Shown here: piece by piece, positions 5,437 through 8,788 of the stretch
Layout of the letters: each line of letters starts with the position of its first letter
How positions within the stretch are numbered: position 1 is the first letter of the stretch
Assembly: GCA_008501785.1 (NCBI GenBank)
Contig: QQUD01000091.1
Span: forward strand, 1-8,788
Source of the DNA: Chloroflexota bacterium
Lineage (GTDB): Bacteria > Chloroflexota > Anaerolineae > Promineifilales > Promineifilaceae
Direction of reading: 5' to 3'
DNA: 8,788 nucleotides
Translations under genes and position numbers: made by a program
Notes under the pieces: generated by a model
The model's database searches: none
What the model was told of the DNA's origin: nothing
The model's input: the letters and a program-made list of their open reading frames with translations, nothing else

Positions 5437-6216
5437 TTACCAGCGCAGCTCACGCATGATGGGCAATACGGGATAGAAGCCGCTCTTTTCGTAGTGGTAG
5501 ACGATGGCTTCATCGACCGTACCCCAAATACAGCCGAAGCCGAACAGGAGTGCGCCCGGTGCGGAGAGCATGAAGTGCAGCTGCGCCCCACTGAAGGTGT
5601 GTTTGATGTTGTTCATCACCTGGGAGAAACCGCGCACGATTTCTTGCCAGCTTGTCTGCGGTGATAAGAATTGGCCAGGGTTGGGGTGGCGCAGGTAAAC
5701 GACGTTGGCCTCGATGTTGAGGTCGTCGAGGTGACGGGCTGCGTCACGCAGGGCGGGGCGAGCGTATTCGATGACGACGGCGATGTTGAGTCGGGTTTCA
5801 ATTTCGTGTTCGCCCAGTTTGGGCAGCGGATCGCCCCAATCGATGTGGTCACGGGTTTCGTCTAGCTGCTGCAGGAGGGCGGGAAAACGGCCGTGGCGCT
5901 GGGTTTTGAGGATGAGTTCACGGATGCGCCCCTGTTTTTCGTTGGCGGCCAGGTTGTCGTAATCGATGTTGAGAGCAAAACAGAGGGTTTGAAGTTCGCT
6001 GTCGTTGAAGGTGGATTCCATTTTGCGGGCGACGGCAACCAGGTTGGTGCGGTCGCTGGTGGCAGCATCGACGCGGGGGGCGATGAGGTAGGCGACCATT
6101 TGGGGAGCGTGGTGCAGTTGTTGGATAACGGCCGTGTTGTTGGCGGCAATGGGCTGCTGCTGGTTTAGTTGGTCAATGAGCAGCAGCCCTTCGTTGACTA
6201 AGTTTTGATTTTTCAT
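5437..6216 (-). CDS. EAD7-like adaptor fused to a SAVED domain (predicted cyclic-oligonucleotide sensor)
   Basis: A 259-residue protein in three parts. Residues 1-65 match nothing I know. Residues about 66-127 fit the effector-associated domain 7 (EAD7) pattern, a death-fold-like adaptor module: STFNDSELQTLCFALNIDYD, then EKQGRIRELILKTQRHGRF, ending in DHIDW. Residues 131-259 fit SAVED, the domain that binds cyclic oligonucleotides in CBASS and type III CRISPR effectors: LNIAVVIEY (143-151), a loop, LHFMLSAPGALLFGFG (203-218), then VYHYEKSGFYPVLPI. No nuclease, protease or TIR domain is present, so the protein probably relays a signal to a partner that carries a matching EAD. It lies between VapC (53-bp gap) and cas6 (115-bp gap). 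An AGGA site 8 nt before ATG 6216 supports the start. Assignments rest on pattern recognition; SAVED is firmer than the EAD number. Confidence 0.75.
   Translation of the reverse strand: MKNQNLVNEGLLLIDQLNQQQPIAANNTAVIQQLHHAPQMVAYLIAPRVDAATSDRTNLVAVARKMESTFNDSELQTLCFALNIDYDNLAANEKQGRIRELILKTQRHGRFPALLQQLDETRDHIDWGDPLPKLGEHEIETRLNIAVVIEYARPALRDAARHLDDLNIEANVVYLRHPNPGQFLSPQTSWQEIVRGFSQVMNNIKHTFSGAQLHFMLSAPGALLFGFGCIWGTVDEAIVYHYEKSGFYPVLPIMRELRW
5887..5894. repeat. Palindrome core ACGGCCGT, window copy 5 (EAD7 part)
   Basis: The core octamer in the EAD7-SAVED gene, read as His-Gly-Arg. Confidence 0.7.
6128..6135. repeat. Palindrome core ACGGCCGT, window copy 6 (EAD7-SAVED N-terminus)
   Basis: The core octamer in the EAD7-SAVED gene, read as Thr-Ala-Val. 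Confidence 0.7.
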
Positions 6217-6224
6217 GATGTGAA

Positions 6225-6249
6225 TCCTTTTCTGATTGTGGATCAGGAA
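6225..6249 (-). promoter_or_regulatory. Hairpin next to the ribosome site of the EAD7-SAVED gene
   Basis: Plus TTTCTGAT (6229-6236) pairs with ATCAGGAA (6242-6249) around a 5-nt loop, giving an 8-bp stem with one G-T pair. On the minus-strand transcript it sits directly before the AGGA ribosome site (6225-6228). It could tune translation of the gene after the toxin-antitoxin pair. It has no terminator-like T-run. Confidence 0.35.
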
Positions 6250-6269
6250 ACGCTTTCAATCGACAGTGC

Positions 6270-6695
6270 CTAAGACATCTCAAACCAGTTTTCAATATGC
6301 AAATCGGCAAAATGATCAAAATCGGGCATATTGCGGGTGACGAGTGTGAGATTATTTGTGGCAGCGATGGCAGCAATCTGACCATCTGGATAAGATGGTG
6401 GGCGACCTATTTTTGTTAATCGGGCACGTTCGGCAGCAAACCATGCGGCGGCATCTGCATCATAACTTAAAATGGGTATCTCTTTTTGCAGTGTATTGAA
6501 AAAATAATGCTCAATAACGGTCCGTTTATAGGATGCGGGCATTCTGAGCAAACCAAACAACAATTCGTGCCAGGTCGTAGCAGCCATGGCTATTTTTCCT
6601 GCACCCGATTGTAACTGTTCCATTACATGAGCATTTGGAACTTTGCGCATAGGCTCGGAGAGAATGTTTGTATCAAGTAAATAGGTTATTGCCAT
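6270..6695 (-). CDS. vapC: VapC-family PIN-domain toxin ribonuclease
   Basis: A 141-residue PIN domain, typical VapC length. Expected acidic metal ligands are visible: D8 in YLLDTNILSE, E44 in TTWHELLFG, D104 in YPDGQIAAIA and D125 in TRNMPDF, together with T9, N10 and N122. PIN toxins cut RNA, often tRNA or rRNA, when their antitoxin is lost. I chose ATG 6695 over an upstream in-frame start at 6740 because MAITYLLDTN is the usual family beginning and because it overlaps the antitoxin stop by 10 bp (6686-6695), as in coupled toxin-antitoxin pairs. The EAD7-SAVED gene starts 53 bp further on. It is probably co-transcribed with the antitoxin from the 7016-7045 promoter. Confidence 0.93.
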   Translation of the reverse strand: MAITYLLDTNILSEPMRKVPNAHVMEQLQSGAGKIAMAATTWHELLFGLLRMPASYKRTVIEHYFFNTLQKEIPILSYDADAAAWFAAERARLTKIGRPPSYPDGQIAAIAATNNLTLVTRNMPDFDHFADLHIENWFEMS

Positions 6696-6985
6696 GGGTT
6701 CGTATCCGCTGCAGGTGTACGATCTCTGACATCTCCCCAAATTTCATCCGGATCCATGTCTAGTTCATCCACGTTCCATTTTTTGCGCCATTCCAGGTAT
6801 GCTGTCCAAAAGTCTTGCTTGGGCTGATTGGCAATCAGGCGCGCATATTCTTCTGCTGACAAGATAACAGCGACCGGCTGGCCGCGCCGCGTGACTTGAA
6901 CAGGCTGGTTTGTTTTTTCTGCATCCCGCACGATAGCAGCGAACTGGTTGCGGGCTTCTGCAATTGAATATTTTTGTTCTTCCAT
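6686..6985 (-). CDS. Phd/YefM-family antitoxin
   Basis: A 99-residue antitoxin. The N-terminal Phd/YefM DNA-binding fold is plain: YSIAEARNQFAAIVRDAEKT (6-25), VQVTRRGQPVAVILSAEEYA (29-48). The C-terminal part (about 55-99) is acidic and Trp-rich (DFWTAYLEWRKKW, then DELDMDPDEIW) and should wrap the VapC partner. Such antitoxins neutralise the toxin and repress their own operon. The ATG at 6985 follows a strong GGAGG site. A promoter and 8-bp direct repeats lie immediately upstream and suit autorepression. It pairs a Phd-type antitoxin with a PIN toxin, a common mix. Confidence 0.95.
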   Translation of the reverse strand: MEEQKYSIAEARNQFAAIVRDAEKTNQPVQVTRRGQPVAVILSAEEYARLIANQPKQDFWTAYLEWRKKWNVDELDMDPDEIWGDVRDRTPAADTNPWQ

Positions 6986-6989
6986 AACA

Positions 6990-6994
6990 CCTCC
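6990..6994 (-). promoter_or_regulatory. Shine-Dalgarno GGAGG of the antitoxin gene
   Basis: GGAGG on the minus strand, 4 nt before ATG 6985. It fixes the antitoxin start. Confidence 0.75.
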
Positions 6995-6997
6995 GAG

Positions 6998-7017
6998 ATG
7001 GCTATGTTTATGGCTAT
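6998..7017. promoter_or_regulatory. Putative antitoxin operator: ATGGCTAT direct repeat
   Basis: ATGGCTAT occurs at 6998-7005 and 7010-7017, a 12-bp period. The repeats cover the predicted transcription start and touch the -10 box of the toxin-antitoxin promoter. This is where a Phd-type autorepressor would be expected to bind. Confidence 0.55.
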
Positions 7018-7045
7018 TTTACTAGGGTTTGATGGTGGGTGTCAA
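7016..7045 (-). promoter_or_regulatory. Sigma-70-type promoter of the toxin-antitoxin operon
   Basis: On the minus strand a perfect -35 TTGACA (7045-7040), an 18-bp spacer and a -10 TAAAAT (7021-7016, five of six). It is the best promoter in the window and probably drives antitoxin and vapC. It may also read into the EAD7-SAVED gene, since no terminator is visible after vapC. A copy of AAACGGCCGTTT lies just upstream at 7051-7062. Confidence 0.7.
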
Positions 7046-7050
7046 TTGGG

Positions 7051-7062
7051 AAACGGCCGTTT
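7051..7062. repeat. Palindrome AAACGGCCGTTT, window copy 7 (intergenic)
   Basis: A perfect 12-bp copy between the stop of the HEPN gene and the -35 box of the antitoxin promoter. Its left flank (CAATTGGG) resembles that of copy 1 (CAATTG). Confidence 0.8.
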
Positions 7063-7066
7063 TTGA

Positions 7067-8716
7067 TTATCTGCCCAACGTTGAATCCAATATGCATTTG
7101 ATATCTTCCTTTGTTAGGATTACTTTACCTTTACTCTCAAGCTGTTTTAGATCGCATAAAAAATCTCGCTTGGTCGCTGATTTAAATGATCTGACAAACT
7201 CACTGGGGTATATAGTTGATCCCTTTTTTACTTTTAACAAAATTGACTTGGAACGCAAGGGATCAGTCAATACAACAATATCGTATTTATTTTCAAATGC
7301 TTTATCCATTAATTCCTGAAAGCGTAACTTTCTTGACTCTATTATCACAGCTTGCTCACCATTAAATTCGACATCTAATCGCAAATCCCATGCAGTATTA
7401 ATTTCTTTGTCCTCAACACTTATTTGAATAACAAGATCAGAGAACCCATTTGGAAGTTCATGAGCAAAGTATTCGTCAAATGGATTTAATGGGTTGGGTT
7501 TATTATCCTGAATTATCGTGAACAAAGATTGGATTTGATTGTAAAATTCGTGAGAATTCTTCGCTCGTAATTTTATCGCACGCAATATGGCCTGAAGTGT
7601 TTGTTCTGGTTTTGAACTTTGAACAATTATCCCACCTGGATTGGACCTCAGCTTTTGAACAAATTCAATTACAGCTTCGTAACCATCACGCACTTCAAAA
7701 TGAGCAAGCATGTCTATTGATATACATTTGCTTGTGTGACGGAATAATCCTTCAAACATACCCACTATATAATCATATTCGCTGGGATCATAATCTGGGC
7801 TTTCGAAATACTTAATTCTACCTATGCCTCCACCATGTCTTTCCAGGAGGAATACTGCAAGTCCAATATCTACAAATGTTTCAAACTGAATTGGTAACAT
7901 ATTAATGCTGGGAACACCAATAGAAAGGGCTTTATTCTTTTTAACCCAGTCTTCAACTAATTCCGAAGCCAAGTTCCTTGATTGTTCAATTTGCCTTAAA
8001 GCATACTCTCGGCTGGCTATTTTTTGGGGGTGTGCGAATTTGTTTCTATCATCTTTTTTGAGTTGCAAATGTTTTATTATGCTATTTGGGGCACTTCCTT
8101 CCAAACCCCTCACAACATCTCCCCAAGGTCCTCCAACATAGTCTACTTTCTTTAACCGACAGTAATACTCACGCAAAGTTGCTTCCATAGCACGCCAAGT
8201 AAGGACAACTGCAGCGGTTGACTGTCCATGTAGATAACAATCTGCCGCCTCTTGAAAATCCCGCTTTGCAATTGCAGGTAATGCTGTGTATATAGCTTGA
8301 TCAAACATATTGCTAACAGCTTCTAGCGCACTTCTTGGTATTCTAGACGGTAAATCTGGCAAGAGAACAACAGGAAATAAATTTAGATCCCATAAAATTC
8401 GGTTCCTTAACGATGACATTCTTTGCTGAAATTGATAATTTGATTTTGTTGTTACCTGCGTTTTTTCAAGATTTAAACAGGCTTCGATATCTTTTTTGAT
8501 TTCTTTCAATTCCTTAAGAATCCATGACTCAGATTGTAACCAACCCAACAAGTTTAGATCCTCGACCAAAGTCTTCAGCTTGGATTCAAACGCTCGTAAC
8601 TTTTCAAGCACACTCATCGATTGAAATTCTTTGGTCTCAAGCCAATTTTCAAGGTCTGAAAAACTCTCTCCAAGATTATAAATTTGATGTGGTTTAAAGT
8701 TCGGGACTTCATCCAT
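7067..8716 (-). CDS. HEPN-domain protein with possible nuclease-like C-terminus, function unknown
   Basis: About 549 residues from ATG 8716. The frame is also open upstream to the right edge (a TTG at 8731, no ATG in between), so a longer protein cannot be excluded; there is no clear SD. The N-terminal 140 residues are helical and charged. A HEPN-like bundle spans about 141-260: DFQEAADCYLHGQSTAAVVL, TWRAMEATLREYY, then DRNKFAHP, which holds an R-x4-H motif (R224, H229) with Asn after Arg, as in active HEPN ribonucleases. Residues 260-430 are unrecognised. At about 445-490, RLDVEFNGEQAVIIESRK followed by YDIVVLTD recalls a PD-(D/E)XK core (D448, E460) with Arg in place of Lys; this is weak. 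The gene is more AT-rich than cas6 and the EAD7-SAVED gene, which suggests separate acquisition. It lies 81 bp upstream of the antitoxin. HEPN proteins are common in defence loci, so an RNA-cutting effector role is plausible but unproven. Confidence 0.6.
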   Translation of the reverse strand: MDEVPNFKPHQIYNLGESFSDLENWLETKEFQSMSVLEKLRAFESKLKTLVEDLNLLGWLQSESWILKELKEIKKDIEACLNLEKTQVTTKSNYQFQQRMSSLRNRILWDLNLFPVVLLPDLPSRIPRSALEAVSNMFDQAIYTALPAIAKRDFQEAADCYLHGQSTAAVVLTWRAMEATLREYYCRLKKVDYVGGPWGDVVRGLEGSAPNSIIKHLQLKKDDRNKFAHPQKIASREYALRQIEQSRNLASELVEDWVKKNKALSIGVPSINMLPIQFETFVDIGLAVFLLERHGGGIGRIKYFESPDYDPSEYDYIVGMFEGLFRHTSKCISIDMLAHFEVRDGYEAVIEFVQKLRSNPGGIIVQSSKPEQTLQAILRAIKLRAKNSHEFYNQIQSLFTIIQDNKPNPLNPFDEYFAHELPNGFSDLVIQISVEDKEINTAWDLRLDVEFNGEQAVIIESRKLRFQELMDKAFENKYDIVVLTDPLRSKSILLKVKKGSTIYPSEFVRSFKSATKRDFLCDLKQLESKGKVILTKEDIKCILDSTLGR

Positions 8717-8788
8717 AAGTTTTTCTCGCAAAACAAAGGTATTTGTGAAAGTAAAAGATGAATAATGTGTGACTTTTGATTTCCACTT

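Noticed and set aside
5395..6168. Several plus-strand and alternate minus-strand ORFs opposite the SAVED gene
   Set aside because: Shadows of a GC-rich real gene; translations are low-complexity and have no family motif or ribosome site.
6696..6740. Upstream in-frame start adding 15 residues to VapC
   Set aside because: The added peptide is not PIN-like and would deepen the overlap with the antitoxin; ATG 6695 fits the family start.
7029..7319. Plus-strand 96-codon ORF
   Set aside because: Antisense to the 3' end of the HEPN gene and the antitoxin promoter, with no SD or recognisable motif.
4557..8788. CRISPR array near cas6
   Set aside because: No direct repeats of 25-40 bp with regular spacers on either strand; any array must lie outside the window.

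Overview
The window reads as one stretch of a bacterial chromosome in which every supportable gene lies on the minus strand, so genes are transcribed from right to left. My best guess for the host is a member of the Chloroflexota (Anaerolineae/Ardenticatenia-like). The basis is a GAF-rich membrane histidine kinase, an EAD7-like adaptor domain, a large membrane-anchored VWA protein and mixed GC content. This is inference; no marker gene fixes the taxon.

Right block (about 8716 to 4557) looks like a defence or conflict island. In transcription order it holds: (1) a roughly 549-residue protein with a HEPN-like domain carrying an R-x4-H motif, plus a possible nuclease-like C-terminus; (2) a Phd/YefM antitoxin and (3) a VapC PIN toxin, overlapping by 10 bp and preceded by a near-consensus promoter with operator-like repeats; (4) a 259-residue protein that combines an EAD7-like effector-associated adaptor domain with a SAVED domain, which senses cyclic oligonucleotides in known families; and (5) a Cas6 CRISPR RNA endoribonuclease. 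There is no CRISPR array and no other cas gene here. The pairing of EAD7-SAVED with Cas6 is the most interesting content: it suggests a type III-like signalling arm in which the SAVED protein acts as an adaptor and not as an enzyme.

Middle block (4474 to 1766) is a signalling protein with six membrane helices, two GAF-like domains, a degenerate HisKA_3-type H-box, a cysteine cluster, a HATPase domain and a C-terminal LuxR-type helix-turn-helix. The assembly splits it into three ORFs by two frameshifts that compensate each other, both at short A runs. It is either a broken gene or one interrupted by sequencing errors.

Left block (1544 to 1) is a membrane-anchored VWA protein running off the left edge, preceded by a 221-bp intergenic region rich in small inverted and direct repeats.

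Across the window the octamer ACGGCCGT occurs seven times, and every CGGCCG I found sits inside it. The six genic copies are read in different codon frames, so a DNA-level cause is more likely than a protein motif. A heptanucleotide tandem repeat lies just upstream of cas6.
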